From: Fibrobacter sp. UBA4375
GTDB lineage: Bacteria > Fibrobacterota > Fibrobacteria > Fibrobacterales > Fibrobacteraceae
Reading direction: 5' to 3'
Length of the DNA: 64,000 nucleotides
Assembly: GCA_002391195.1 (NCBI GenBank)
Contig: DGRZ01000011.1
Location: 1-64,000, forward strand
Below the pieces are notes generated by a model. The model was not told the origin of the DNA and searched no databases. It saw only the letters and a list, made by a program, of their open reading frames with translations. Positions 24,758-32,837 of the stretch are shown piece after piece; the stretch's first letter is position 1, and every line of letters starts with the position of its first letter. Made by a program: the position numbers and the translations under genes.

Positions 24758-25699
24758 ATGCGATTGAGTAGATGTCTTGATATTTGTGGCGTGGCCCTTG
24801 CGGCTTTCGGCCTTGTGCTTTTGTCGGGTTGTAACGAATCTACGGTGACGGTGGGCTACAGCCTCCCGGCCCCAGTGGATTTGGAACTTTATGCCGAAAG
24901 TTATTACGCTACGGTAGATATGGAAGGCACGGAGCAGATGGGGACCATCACCGCCGCCTACGACGACTTGAACTATTCCTCCAGTGGTGATACCCTGAAG
25001 GTAAAACGCAAGTACGTGATGGACAAGTCCCGTGGCTACCTGAAGAACTTTATGCCTACGGAACTGGCCTTCCGCATCAAGGAAGTGGACCTTACCGCCG
25101 TGGACCGTGCGGTGATTTCGTTGGAAGGGATTGACGACGGCTACGATTCTCTCTTGGCCCACATTCCCATGCCGGAACGCTGGCGCAAGCAGCTTTTGAA
25201 TCCGGAATACAAGCCCCACCTGAAACGCCTGGAAAAGCACCGCTGGGAAATGACCCACCTGCTTAAAGGGGAAGTGCCCACCAAGGGAAACATTACGAAA
25301 CTGCTTGAAGAACAGGGGCGCCTGAACTTTGCGCTGATCAAGATTGATTCCGTGGTGGTGAAGGGTTTCGAGAACCGGGACCACCGCCGTTGCCTGGACT
25401 ACGTGGTGTACCTGACGGAAACGGAGAGTTTCCCCTATTACATCTGGGAGCAGCACGTGAACAGCAACATCATTCCTGAAAAGTACCAGGCTTACAATTC
25501 CGGACTCAAGGCGGAATACAGCACCGCCTTCGAGGTGATGATGGAACCCGAGACGGGAATTCCATGTCAGGAGCGTGAAGTGAAAGTAGGGAAGCATACC
25601 ATGGTGCACCCTGTCACCAAGGATACGGTGGTCTTTGAAAGCCACATTACCAATGAGCGCCTGTTCAACCTGAAAAGGGCCGAGGAGAGCGCCGAGTAA
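24758..25699 (+). CDS. Lipoprotein of unknown function
   Basis: 313 residues; lipobox 'FGLVLLSGC' with Cys at about residue 25. The mature protein starts with a beta stretch ('VTVGYSLPAPVDLELYAESY') and then has a helical middle ('EVDLTAVDRAVISLEGIDDGYDSLLAHIPM', 'LKRLEKHRWEMTHLLKGE'). It ends with mixed segments holding two cysteines. I recognise no domain. Stop and next start overlap as TAATG, so it is translationally coupled to another lipoprotein and then to the MetH-like gene. Confidence 0.65.
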   Translation: MRLSRCLDICGVALAAFGLVLLSGCNESTVTVGYSLPAPVDLELYAESYYATVDMEGTEQMGTITAAYDDLNYSSSGDTLKVKRKYVMDKSRGYLKNFMPTELAFRIKEVDLTAVDRAVISLEGIDDGYDSLLAHIPMPERWRKQLLNPEYKPHLKRLEKHRWEMTHLLKGEVPTKGNITKLLEEQGRLNFALIKIDSVVVKGFENRDHRRCLDYVVYLTETESFPYYIWEQHVNSNIIPEKYQAYNSGLKAEYSTAFEVMMEPETGIPCQEREVKVGKHTMVHPVTKDTVVFESHITNERLFNLKRAEESAE

Positions 25700-26193
25700 T
25701 GTTTTCTATGGGGTGTGGATTGAAAGGTGAGGAAGCCGTGAAGGGCTTTGCGAAGTCGCTCTTTGCGTTGCTTCCGCTATTGATGCTGTCCCTGCTTTCG
25801 GGATGTGCGAACCACCCTTCGCCCCAGCAGACCATGGTAGATGACCGCTACCTGGTTTACGAACAGACCTACAAGGCCTACGCCGAAGCGGAAAAAAAAT
25901 ATTTGAACCTGCTTTTCAACATCGAACGCATGCCCGAAGAAGAAGAGCTGTGGATGATGAAGCGCGACCAGATGCTGGAACTTTTGCAGTTGCGCGACCT
26001 GATGCTCCAGGCACGCGGCGAGCTGGACGATGCCGTGCAGGATTGGGAAAAGCATCTGCAAGAACTTCAGGCTGAGGCAAAGCAGGCTCAGGTAAAGCAG
26101 TTCAATCCGAACTTTACGGGGCGAGACGGCCAGCGGTCGAGCCCCGGCCAGTTGCTGCCCGGCGAAGTGAAGGGTAAGAACCAGCGGTGGTAA
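25699..26193 (+). CDS. Coiled-coil lipoprotein
   Basis: 164 residues. A somewhat long signal region ends in the lipobox 'MLSLLSGC' (Cys about 36); an internal start is possible but the first ATG overlaps the upstream stop. The mature part is mostly one long helix with heptads ('YLVYEQTYKAYAEAEKKYLNLLFNIERM', 'MLELLQLRDLMLQARGELDDAV', 'EKHLQELQAEAKQAQ'), followed by a short disordered tail. Proteins of this shape often act as periplasmic spacers. Only 4 bp separate it from the MetH-like gene, a curious pairing of an envelope protein with a cytoplasmic enzyme homologue. Confidence 0.65.
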   Translation: MFSMGCGLKGEEAVKGFAKSLFALLPLLMLSLLSGCANHPSPQQTMVDDRYLVYEQTYKAYAEAEKKYLNLLFNIERMPEEEELWMMKRDQMLELLQLRDLMLQARGELDDAVQDWEKHLQELQAEAKQAQVKQFNPNFTGRDGQRSSPGQLLPGEVKGKNQRW

Positions 26194-26197
26194 GACT

Positions 26198-28525
26198 ATG
26201 GCCATGAATCTTTCCAAATCCTACCAGGAGCTGATTTCTTGCTGTAACCACCAGGTGTTGGTTCTGGATGGCGGTTTCAATGCCGTGCTCCAGCGGTTGA
26301 ACCTGTCCGAAGCCGATTTCCGCGGGAAGATGTTTGCGGACCACTTCGTGGAACTGAAAGGCGACAACAACGTGCTGTGCCTTACCGCGCCGGACAAGGT
26401 GAAAGGGATTCACCTGGCATTTTTGGAAGCGGGCGCGGACCTGATAGAGGCGAATACCGCTTGTGCTTCCAGTTTTGGCCAGACCAAGTATCGTCTAGAG
26501 CACATGGCCTACGACATAGCCAAGGCGGGCGCCCAGGCGGCTTGCGAAGCCGTTAAGGAATTTAACGCCTGGCGCAGGGTCCAGGGAAAGATGGTGACGC
26601 CCAAGTTCGTGGTTGGGGCTATCGCGTCTATTTCTTCTGTGACTGATTTTAGTGAACTCTCGATGGCCTACGGCGAGCAGGTGCGTGGACTTTTGGACGG
26701 CGGCGCCGACGTGCTTTTGGTGAAATCGGTTTCCGATATGCGAAATTGCAAGGCCGCTCTTTACGCCATCTGCAAGGAATGCGAAAAACGGGGCGAACTT
26801 TTCCCCATTATGGTTTCGGGAAGTTTTGCCGGTCCAGACGGCCGCATGGCGGCAGGGCTTTCGGCCAAGGCCTTTTGGCATAGCGTTTCCAGTTTTCCGA
26901 TTTTCAGTATTGGGTTCAACTGTGGCCTGGATGCCGCTGACATACGCTCCCTTATGCGGGATGTGGATAGTGCCCGCGTGCGCTTGAGCGTATGTGCCGA
27001 CAAGATAATCCCGGATGAGGTCTCGGTGAATATCGTGGGGGGCTGTAGCGAGACTACGCCCGAGGCAATCCGGACTTTTGCCCGTGTGTATGCGGCAAGG
27101 GACCCCCGCAAGGTGCCCGCCCGTGACTACAACATGCTGTTGGGCGGGCTTGAACCTTTGGAACTAGCCCCTGAACACAAGCTTGTTTCCATTGTGCCGC
27201 CTGGGAAACCGGGAGCTGTCGTGCGTGTGGACCTGGATGGAGGGCTTGCGGACCCGAAAGCCGAGATGCCTCGATTCTTGAAGGATTTGTTAGAAACGCC
27301 ATCCATAGCCAAGTGCCCGGTGATGATTGAATCCATCCGGTGGGATACCTTGCTTTCGGGTATGGAAAACGTGCAGGGCAAGGGAATCGTCAAGTCCATC
27401 AGCCTCAAAAAGGGGGAGGACGTTTTCTTCTTTGAGGCCGAAGAGATTCGCCGTCACGGCTTTGCCGTGGTCTGCAGGGCAGAAGATGAACAGGGCCCTG
27501 CCCTGACCTATGAGCGCCGTACGGAACTGATGGAACGCATGTACCGCCTGCTGGTGGGGCGCTTGGATTTTGCACCCGAAGATATCCTGTTCGATCCGGT
27601 GGTTTTGCCCTTGGGTACGGGCCGGGATGAATATCCGGATTCGGCCAAGGAATTCTTTGAGGCTTGCCGTTTTGTGAAGGACAATCTGCCCCACGCCCAT
27701 GTGGTGGGTGACCTTTCTTTGCTGGGGTATGCCTTCAAGGAAGACGCCTACTTGCGGGACTGTATGAATTCCGTGTTCCTGAACCATGCGACCATAGCGG
27801 GAATGGATTTTGGAATTGTAGAAGGCGATTCCATGCCCGCCTACGAAGAAATTCCGCTGGAGCTTCGCCACCTGATAGAAGACTTGCTGTTCAACCGCAG
27901 TCCGGAGGCTACGGACGCCCTGCTGGAATATGCGGAATCGTCGGTCAAGAAAAGGGCGGGTTCTGCCGGAGCGAAAATTTTCATGCCCCGGCTGGAAAAA
28001 CGGTTTGCCGAGCTGAAGCGAAATTTGGCTGCCAAGCGGGAATCTCTTGGGGGCGAAGCCCGTGTGAATCCTCCCTTTGGGTCTAAGTTCGTTCTTGCCT
28101 CTATGGATTCCCTTGTCCACGATATCGACAGGGATATTTTGGACGAATTGCTTTTGAACTACGGGTTCCCGGTGGTGGACCTGCAGCAGGGGTGCACCTG
28201 TGAAAAGATTCTGGAAACCCTGGTCTGCGAACAGCCGGACATTGTCTATCTGTCGGCGCAGTTCAATTCGGGACTCCTGGAAATGATGCATGTGGTCCGG
28301 GAATTCAAGAAACAGGAAATTGGAATTCCCCTACTTCTCGGTGGCAGTGCCGTGTCCGACGGGCTTGTGGCGGCACGGATTGCACCCGAGGCCCTTGGGC
28401 CAGTGGTCTATGTTTCCGACGTGCGGAAAGTGGTCAAGGTGGCGGAAGCCCTTGTGGACGAAACCAAGCGTCCCGCGTTCCTAGAAGCCCTGAAGGCTCA
28501 CCAGAAGAAGGTGGCGGGGGTGTGA
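26198..28525 (+). CDS. MetH-like protein (Hcy-binding, pterin-binding and B12-like domains) with altered key motifs
   Basis: 775 residues versus ~1200 for full MetH. Residues ~1-310 resemble the homocysteine-binding domain ('VLVLDGGFNAVLQ', 'EANTACASSFGQ', 'IGFNCGLDAADIRSL', 'NIVGGCSETTPEAIRTF'). Residues ~345-600 resemble the methyltetrahydrofolate domain ('EDILFDPVVLPLGTG', 'GMDFGIVEGD'). Residues ~630-760 resemble the B12 Rossmann domain ('FVLASMDSLVHDIDRDILDELLL', 'IPLLLGGSAVSDG'). No reactivation (AdoMet) domain is present. In MetH the zinc ligands are one Cys in GxNC and two in GGCC; here the latter is GGCS (about 283). The B12 motif DxHxxG reads LVHDID: the His remains but the Asp and Gly are lost. 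The enzyme may be inactive, specialised, or complemented by separate subunits; calling it metH would overstate the case. Confidence 0.72.
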   Translation: MAMNLSKSYQELISCCNHQVLVLDGGFNAVLQRLNLSEADFRGKMFADHFVELKGDNNVLCLTAPDKVKGIHLAFLEAGADLIEANTACASSFGQTKYRLEHMAYDIAKAGAQAACEAVKEFNAWRRVQGKMVTPKFVVGAIASISSVTDFSELSMAYGEQVRGLLDGGADVLLVKSVSDMRNCKAALYAICKECEKRGELFPIMVSGSFAGPDGRMAAGLSAKAFWHSVSSFPIFSIGFNCGLDAADIRSLMRDVDSARVRLSVCADKIIPDEVSVNIVGGCSETTPEAIRTFARVYAARDPRKVPARDYNMLLGGLEPLELAPEHKLVSIVPPGKPGAVVRVDLDGGLADPKAEMPRFLKDLLETPSIAKCPVMIESIRWDTLLSGMENVQGKGIVKSISLKKGEDVFFFEAEEIRRHGFAVVCRAEDEQGPALTYERRTELMERMYRLLVGRLDFAPEDILFDPVVLPLGTGRDEYPDSAKEFFEACRFVKDNLPHAHVVGDLSLLGYAFKEDAYLRDCMNSVFLNHATIAGMDFGIVEGDSMPAYEEIPLELRHLIEDLLFNRSPEATDALLEYAESSVKKRAGSAGAKIFMPRLEKRFAELKRNLAAKRESLGGEARVNPPFGSKFVLASMDSLVHDIDRDILDELLLNYGFPVVDLQQGCTCEKILETLVCEQPDIVYLSAQFNSGLLEMMHVVREFKKQEIGIPLLLGGSAVSDGLVAARIAPEALGPVVYVSDVRKVVKVAEALVDETKRPAFLEALKAHQKKVAGV

Positions 28526-28534
28526 GGCTAGTAA

Positions 28535-28641
28535 TGAGTTGTGAGTTGTGAGTTATGAGTAGCATTATATTTCTATTCTCAACAAGTCTTATTTCTTCTA
28601 TAACTGACGACTGATAACTCACAACTGATAACTGGTAACTG
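28535..28641. repeat. Inverted heptamer array, TGAGTTR theme
   Basis: Left arm 28535-28560: tgagttg, tgagttg, tgagtta, tgagt. After ~40 nt, the right arm 28601-28641 has taactga, cgactga, taactca, caactga, taactgg, taactg, which is complementary to the left theme. A short hairpin gcgcc-aaa-ggcgc follows (28641-28653). There is no T-tract, so this is not an ordinary terminator. Confidence 0.78.
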
Positions 28642-28689
28642 CGCCAAAGGCGCATATCCCTTGACCTTCTAGCCCCCTTTTGCTAAATT

Positions 28690-29229
28690 TTGCCCGCTTT
28701 GAAAATTGAACTTGTAAAGACTCTTGCCGAACCCGAAGACCGCTCCACGGTCTGGTCCCGCGACGATGCTTCGGAATTGTTCGACGAACTGCACCTGGTG
28801 GGTAAGCTTGAAGCGAAACTGCTCATAAGTCCCGAAAGCGGGGACCGTTTCCTTTTGACGGGCAAGCTTTCCGGTGTGCAGAACCTGGTCTGTTCCCGCA
28901 CTTTGGAACCTTTTGACAGACCGTTTTCTACCGAGATGGTGGTGGAGGTGACCCGCTGCCAGGTGGCAAATCAGGAACTTGACGACGAGGATGCCGACGT
29001 GTACGCCTACCGGATTCCCCAGAACCAGGAGTTCGTGGAGGTGTCCGAGTGCGTTCGGGAGCTTGTAATCCTGCAGGAACCCCAGGCTCCCGTGAAAAAT
29101 CCCGAAGAAAATTTTATCTTTGAACCAAACAATCAAGCCGACGAAGGTTCCGATGGTGCCGAAAAGCCCATGGACCCCCGTTGGGACAAACTGAAAGCTC
29201 TCAAGAGCAAAATGGAAAATAGGAGTTAA
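28690..29229 (+). CDS. YceD/DUF177-family protein
   Basis: 179 residues, probably from a TTG at 28690 (another TTG lies three codons on; no ATG or ribosome site is evident). The body matches the DUF177 family: 'LHLVGKLEAKLLISPESGDRFLLTGKLSGVQNLVCSRTLEPFD' corresponds to the conserved region with a single Cys where many relatives have CxxC, then 'YRIPQNQEFVEVSECVRELVILQEP' with the conserved 'E.VRE.I.L..P' pattern, and a terminal '.MDPRWDKLKALKSK' seen in the family. It immediately precedes rpmF, as in very many bacteria, where the gene is linked to 23S rRNA/L32 function. Confidence 0.85.
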   Translation: MPALKIELVKTLAEPEDRSTVWSRDDASELFDELHLVGKLEAKLLISPESGDRFLLTGKLSGVQNLVCSRTLEPFDRPFSTEMVVEVTRCQVANQELDDEDADVYAYRIPQNQEFVEVSECVRELVILQEPQAPVKNPEENFIFEPNNQADEGSDGAEKPMDPRWDKLKALKSKMENRS

Positions 29230-29231
29230 AA

Positions 29232-29420
29232 ATGGCCGTACCTAAAAGAAAGACCTCTACCGCCCGTCGTGACAAGCGCCGCACCCACTGGAAGATGGAA
29301 GCGCCCGCCATGGCTACTTGCGACCACTGCGGTTCTGTGAAGCGCCCGCACCGCGTGTGCCCGGTCTGCGGTTTCTACAATGGTGTAGAAGTTGTCGACA
29401 TGAAGGGTGCCGAAGCCTAA
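29232..29420 (+). CDS. rpmF: 50S ribosomal protein L32
   Basis: 62 residues beginning 'MAVPKRKTSTARRDKRRTH', the typical start of bacterial L32. A zinc-binding ribbon is formed by 'CDHCG' and 'CPVCG'. It is 2 bp downstream of the yceD gene and upstream of plsX, the classical yceD-rpmF-plsX order that couples ribosome and phospholipid synthesis. The zinc-binding (C+) form is present; no second, C-minus copy is in the window. Confidence 0.97.
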   Translation: MAVPKRKTSTARRDKRRTHWKMEAPAMATCDHCGSVKRPHRVCPVCGFYNGVEVVDMKGAEA

Positions 29421-29453
29421 TTGTTCTAAATTAAACGAAAACGGGAGGTTTCC

Positions 29454-30437
29454 ATGATTCGTGTAGCTCTGGATGCTCTGGGTGGCGATTTTGCCCCCGA
29501 TGTGGTTGTTGAAGGCGCCGTCAATGCGGTGAACAAGAACCCCAATGTCCACGTTGTCCTCTGCGGCCCCGAGGCCGTGGTCAAGGAGAAACTGGCAAAG
29601 CTCGGCTATGCGGGTCAGGGAATTTCTGTCGTCGATGCCCCCGATCCGGTGGCCATGGACGAACATCCCGTCCAGGTTCTCAAGAAGAAGCCCCATTCCG
29701 GTTTGGTGACCTGTGTTGCCTTGCAGAAGAAGGGCATGGTGGACGCCTCCGTGAGCGCCGGCAACTCCGGTGCCATGATGGCCAGCTGCCTCATGCTTCT
29801 GGGCAAGTCCAGCGAAAAGTTCAGCCGTCCGCCTATCGGTTGCGTGATTCCTACTGCCGACCGTCCCATCATCTTGGTGGACGCCGGTGCCAACGTAGAT
29901 GAACGCGCCTCTACCCTGGTGGATTTCGCCATCGCCGGTTCCGCCTTCGCCGAGACCTACTTCGGTTACCAGAACCCGAAGGTGGGCCTCTTGAACATGG
30001 GCGAAGAGGAACACAAGGGTCCGGCTGTGCTGCAGGAAGCGCACCAGCTGTTGAAGTCCGCCCCGGTGAACTTTATCGGTAACATCGAAGGCGAGACCCT
30101 TATTATGGGTGCTGCCGACGTGGTGGTGACCTCCGGCTTTACGGGCAACGTGGTTCTGAAAATGCTGGAAGGTTTCTTCGAACTGCACCAGAAGATGTTC
30201 GGGACTATTGATACCGAAGCGGGCCGTCGTTTTGCCGAGATGTGGGACTACCGCATGACCGGTGGCGCCTTGCTCCTGGGTCTGAACGGCACGGGCATTA
30301 TCGCCCACGGACGCTCCGACGCCCTCGCTATCGAGAAGGCTGTGGAAGTGGCCGCCAAGTATGCCGAGAAGGGCGTGTCCAAGAACGTGAACGAACGCCT
30401 GGCCGCCATCAAGGACGAACCTGCCGAGGCCAAGTAA
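29454..30437 (+). CDS. plsX: Phosphate acyltransferase PlsX
   Basis: 327 residues; ATG preceded by 'gggagg' about 7 bp upstream. Family motifs: 'RVALDALGGDFAPDVVVEGA', 'ASVSAGNSGAMM', 'LVDAGANVD', 'GNIEGETLIMGAADVVVTSGFTGNVVLK' (partly quoted), and 'GLNGTGIIAHGRSDA'. PlsX converts acyl-ACP to acyl-phosphate for PlsY in the first step of phospholipid synthesis, peripherally at the inner membrane. The gene is followed by a strong terminator, and fabH, the usual next gene, is not here. Confidence 0.96.
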   Translation: MIRVALDALGGDFAPDVVVEGAVNAVNKNPNVHVVLCGPEAVVKEKLAKLGYAGQGISVVDAPDPVAMDEHPVQVLKKKPHSGLVTCVALQKKGMVDASVSAGNSGAMMASCLMLLGKSSEKFSRPPIGCVIPTADRPIILVDAGANVDERASTLVDFAIAGSAFAETYFGYQNPKVGLLNMGEEEHKGPAVLQEAHQLLKSAPVNFIGNIEGETLIMGAADVVVTSGFTGNVVLKMLEGFFELHQKMFGTIDTEAGRRFAEMWDYRMTGGALLLGLNGTGIIAHGRSDALAIEKAVEVAAKYAEKGVSKNVNERLAAIKDEPAEAK

Positions 30438-30475
30438 TAGGTTTTCGTTAATTTATCTGCAACAAACTTTTGAGG

Positions 30476-30506
30476 ACGGAGTTGAAATGACTCCGTTCTT
30501 TTTTTG
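30476..30506 (+). terminator. Intrinsic terminator after plsX
   Basis: Stem acggagt/actccgt (30476-30482 and 30490-30496), 7-nt loop, followed by 'tcttttttttg'. It separates the yceD-rpmF-plsX unit from fabD. Confidence 0.88.
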
Positions 30507-30639
30507 TTTCCGTTATACCGAAATGTTGACATTACAAAAATGTTTTATTTCTCTTTGATTTGCTGGGAAAGCCTAGTAATGACATGATATTATTTTAAAT
30601 TTGGATAGTAACAAAAAGCGGTTTTCCGCAGAGGTGATA

Positions 30640-31560
30640 ATGTCCAAGACGATTTTGCTTTTCCCTGGTCAGGGCGCCCAGTATGTGGGCATGGGCCAGA
30701 CTCTCGCATCCACTTTCGAGCCTGCCAAGAAACTGATGATGCAGGCCGACGAGATTCTCGGCTTTTCGCTGTCGAAGCTTATGGCGGAAGGCCCGGAAGA
30801 TGTGTTGAAGAGCACCGACAATACCCAGCCGGCACTGTTTACGGTGTCTGCCATGGTGATGGAACTTTTGAAGTCCGAAGGCTTTGCCTTTGACTATGTG
30901 GCAGGTCACTCTCTGGGTGAATATTCCGCCATCTACGCCGCCGGCGGTTTCAGTTTTGAAGAAGGCCTCCGTCTGGTGCGGACCCGCGGTGAACTGATGG
31001 CCAGCGCAGGCAGCAAGAATCCCGGTGCCATGGCCGCCATCATGGGCCAGGACGAAGCCAAGATTCTGGAACTCTGCGAAGCCGTGAAGGACGCCGGCGT
31101 GGTGGTTCCGGCCAATATCAACTGCCCGGGCCAGATTGTGGTGTCCGGCGCTGTTGCCGGCGTGAACAAGCTGGTGGAAAACTGCGCAGCCGCAGGCATC
31201 AAGGCCATTCCGCTGGCTGTTTCGGGCGCTTTCCATAGCCCGCTGATGCAGTTTGCCCAGGCGGGTCTTGCCGAGGCTATCGCAAAGACCACCTTCAAGG
31301 ACGTGGAAAAGCCGGTGATTGCCAACGTGGTGGCAGAACCCGTTACCAAGGGCGCAGAAATCGCCGACCTGCTGGTGCGCCAGCTGGTAAGCCCTGTTCG
31401 CTGGAACGACTGCATGAACAAGGCCATTTCTCTGGGAGTGACCCAGGGCGTGGAAGTGGGCTCCGGCAAGGTGCTGATGGGCCTCATGAGAAAGATTAGC
31501 CGCGACGTGAAGGTCACGCCGGTGGAAACCATCGAGGCGTTTGAGACGTTGAAGGGGTGA
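30640..31560 (+). CDS. fabD: Malonyl-CoA:ACP transacylase
   Basis: 306 residues from the ATG at 30640, with 'agaggtg' 3-9 bp upstream; the frame starts earlier but without support. Motifs: 'LLFPGQGAQYVGMG' at the N-terminus, the nucleophile Ser in 'AGHSLGEYSA' (about 92), the substrate Arg region 'RLVRTRGELM', and the catalytic His in 'SGAFHSPLM' (about 200). It loads malonyl groups onto acyl carrier protein for fatty acid elongation. It starts the unit fabD-fabG-acpP; an inverted heptamer array separates it from fabG. Confidence 0.96.
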   Translation: MSKTILLFPGQGAQYVGMGQTLASTFEPAKKLMMQADEILGFSLSKLMAEGPEDVLKSTDNTQPALFTVSAMVMELLKSEGFAFDYVAGHSLGEYSAIYAAGGFSFEEGLRLVRTRGELMASAGSKNPGAMAAIMGQDEAKILELCEAVKDAGVVVPANINCPGQIVVSGAVAGVNKLVENCAAAGIKAIPLAVSGAFHSPLMQFAQAGLAEAIAKTTFKDVEKPVIANVVAEPVTKGAEIADLLVRQLVSPVRWNDCMNKAISLGVTQGVEVGSGKVLMGLMRKISRDVKVTPVETIEAFETLKG

Positions 31561-31567
31561 TTATAAG

Positions 31568-31633
31568 GCTCCAGGCTCGGGGCACCAGGCTCGAGTTTTT
31601 TCCACGAACCTCGAACCTCGAGCCTCGAACCTA
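31568..31633. repeat. Inverted heptamer array between fabD and fabG, GGCTCGA theme
   Basis: Left arm: ggctcca, ggctcgg, ggcacca, ggctcga (31568-31595). Spacer about 10 nt. Right arm: gaacctc, gaacctc, gagcctc, gaaccta (31606-31633), complementary to the left theme. It is located inside what should be a co-transcribed operon, so an mRNA hairpin would form between the two cistrons. Confidence 0.82.
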
Positions 31634-31658
31634 AATTTTATAACCGAAGGAATCAAAC

Positions 31659-32399
31659 ATGGGAAAACTTACAGGTAAAAAAGCGATTGTGACGGGAGCT
31701 TCCCGTGGTATCGGCCTTGCTATTGCCACCGAACTGGCCCGGGAAGGGGCCGACGTGGCGATTCTCTCTACCTCTGTCAAGGAGGACCTGGCCGCCAAAC
31801 TTTCCTCCGAACTTGGGGTGCAGGTCAAGAGCTACGCCTGCAACGTGGCCGACTCCGAAACGGTGCAGTCCGTGTTCAAGCAGATTATCGCTGACATGGG
31901 GACGGTGGACATTCTGGTCAATAATGCGGGAATCACCCGCGACGGCCTGCTCATGCGCATGAAGGACGAGGATTTTGACGCCGTCATCGCCACGAACCTC
32001 CGTTCCGTCTTCCTTTGCACCCGCGCCGTGGCCCGCACCATGATGGGCAACCGCTCGGGCCATATCGTGAACGTTTCCAGCATCAACGCCCTGCGTGGCC
32101 AGGCTGGCCAGTCCAACTATGCCGCCGCCAAGGCGGGGGTCATCGGCCTTACCCGGACCAACGCCATGGAACTGTCCTCCAGGGGCATTACGGTGAACGC
32201 CGTGGCACCCGGATTTATCGATACGGACATGACGGCCAAGCTGAGCCCCGAAGTCAGGGAAAAATATGCCGCCCAGATCCCTCTGGGACGCCTGGGCCAG
32301 CCCGAAGATGTGGCGAAATTGGTGGCTTTTTTGGCATCTGACGATGCGAAATACATCACAGGCCAAATAATTGGCGTGGACGGGGGCTTGAACGCCTAG
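31659..32399 (+). CDS. fabG: 3-oxoacyl-ACP reductase
   Basis: 246 residues. Classical short-chain dehydrogenase motifs: NADPH-binding 'TGASRGIG' (residues 13-20), 'NNAGI' (about 87), catalytic Ser/Tyr/Lys in 'VSSINALRGQAGQSNYAAAKAG' (partly quoted; Tyr about 152, Lys about 156), 'VAPGFIDTDM', and the terminal 'TGQIIGVDGGL'. It reduces the 3-ketoacyl-ACP in the elongation cycle. It is placed between fabD and acpP as in E. coli. Ribosome site: 'accgaagga' about 8-16 bp upstream. Confidence 0.95.
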   Translation: MGKLTGKKAIVTGASRGIGLAIATELAREGADVAILSTSVKEDLAAKLSSELGVQVKSYACNVADSETVQSVFKQIIADMGTVDILVNNAGITRDGLLMRMKDEDFDAVIATNLRSVFLCTRAVARTMMGNRSGHIVNVSSINALRGQAGQSNYAAAKAGVIGLTRTNAMELSSRGITVNAVAPGFIDTDMTAKLSPEVREKYAAQIPLGRLGQPEDVAKLVAFLASDDAKYITGQIIGVDGGLNA

Positions 32400-32446
32400 C
32401 CAATAATTTCTAAATTTTAACTAAACAAATCCAAATGGAGTAAACA

Positions 32447-32689
32447 ATGACACAAGAAGAAATTTTTAAGAAGATCACCGACGTTATCGTTTCCAAGCTG
32501 GAAGTGAAGGCCGAGGACGTGAAGATGGAATCCGAGTTCAGCAACGACCTCGGTGCCGACTCTCTCGACCGCGTCGAACTGGTGATGGCTCTCGAAGACG
32601 AATTCGAAGTCGAAATTCTCGACTCCGACGCCGAGAAGTTCCAGAAGGTCGCCGACGTGGTTGCCTTCATCGAAGCCAAGAAGGCATAA
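32447..32689 (+). CDS. acpP: Acyl carrier protein
   Basis: 80 residues, very acidic. The phosphopantetheine attachment Ser is in 'LGADSLDRVELVMALEDEF' (about residue 39). It carries growing acyl chains in fatty acid synthesis and donates them to PlsX. It has a good 'atggag' ribosome site about 10 bp upstream. A terminator follows directly; the fabF gene that usually comes next is missing and rnc follows instead. Confidence 0.97.
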   Translation: MTQEEIFKKITDVIVSKLEVKAEDVKMESEFSNDLGADSLDRVELVMALEDEFEVEILDSDAEKFQKVADVVAFIEAKKA

Positions 32690-32720
32690 TTTAGGCCTGC
32701 TTCGATAAAGAAACTGGACA

Positions 32721-32749
32721 GGGTGGCCCGGATGAGGCTGCCCTTTTTT
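32721..32749 (+). terminator. Intrinsic terminator after acpP
   Basis: Stem gggtggcc/ggctgccc (32721-32728 and 32736-32743, with two G-U pairs in RNA), 7-nt loop, then six T. It lies 31 bp after the acpP stop. Confidence 0.82.
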
Positions 32750-32750
32750 A

Positions 32751-32827
32751 GTTCGGATTTCGGAATTCTGAATTAGGAATTAATCTCTTAAACTCAACTC
32801 CGAATTTCGAACTCTGAAATCCGAATT
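32751..32827. repeat. Inverted heptamer array between acpP and rnc, TTCGGAA theme
   Basis: Left arm: gttcgga, tttcgga, attctga, attagga (32751-32778). Spacer of 17 nt. Right arm: aactccg, aatttcg, aactctg, aaatccg (32796-32823), complementary in theme. It directly follows the acpP terminator and ends 11 bp before the rnc start. Confidence 0.82.
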
Positions 32828-32837
32828 ATCAAAGCCT

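Noticed and set aside
28535..28653. Heptamer inverted arrays as ordinary rho-independent terminators
   Set aside because: They lack T-tracts, the arms are imperfect and AT/GC content varies by locus. At acpP a separate classical terminator already precedes the array.
30526..30531. TTGACA upstream of fabD as a promoter -35 box
   Set aside because: No -10-like hexamer lies 16-18 bp downstream, so it is not reported as a promoter.
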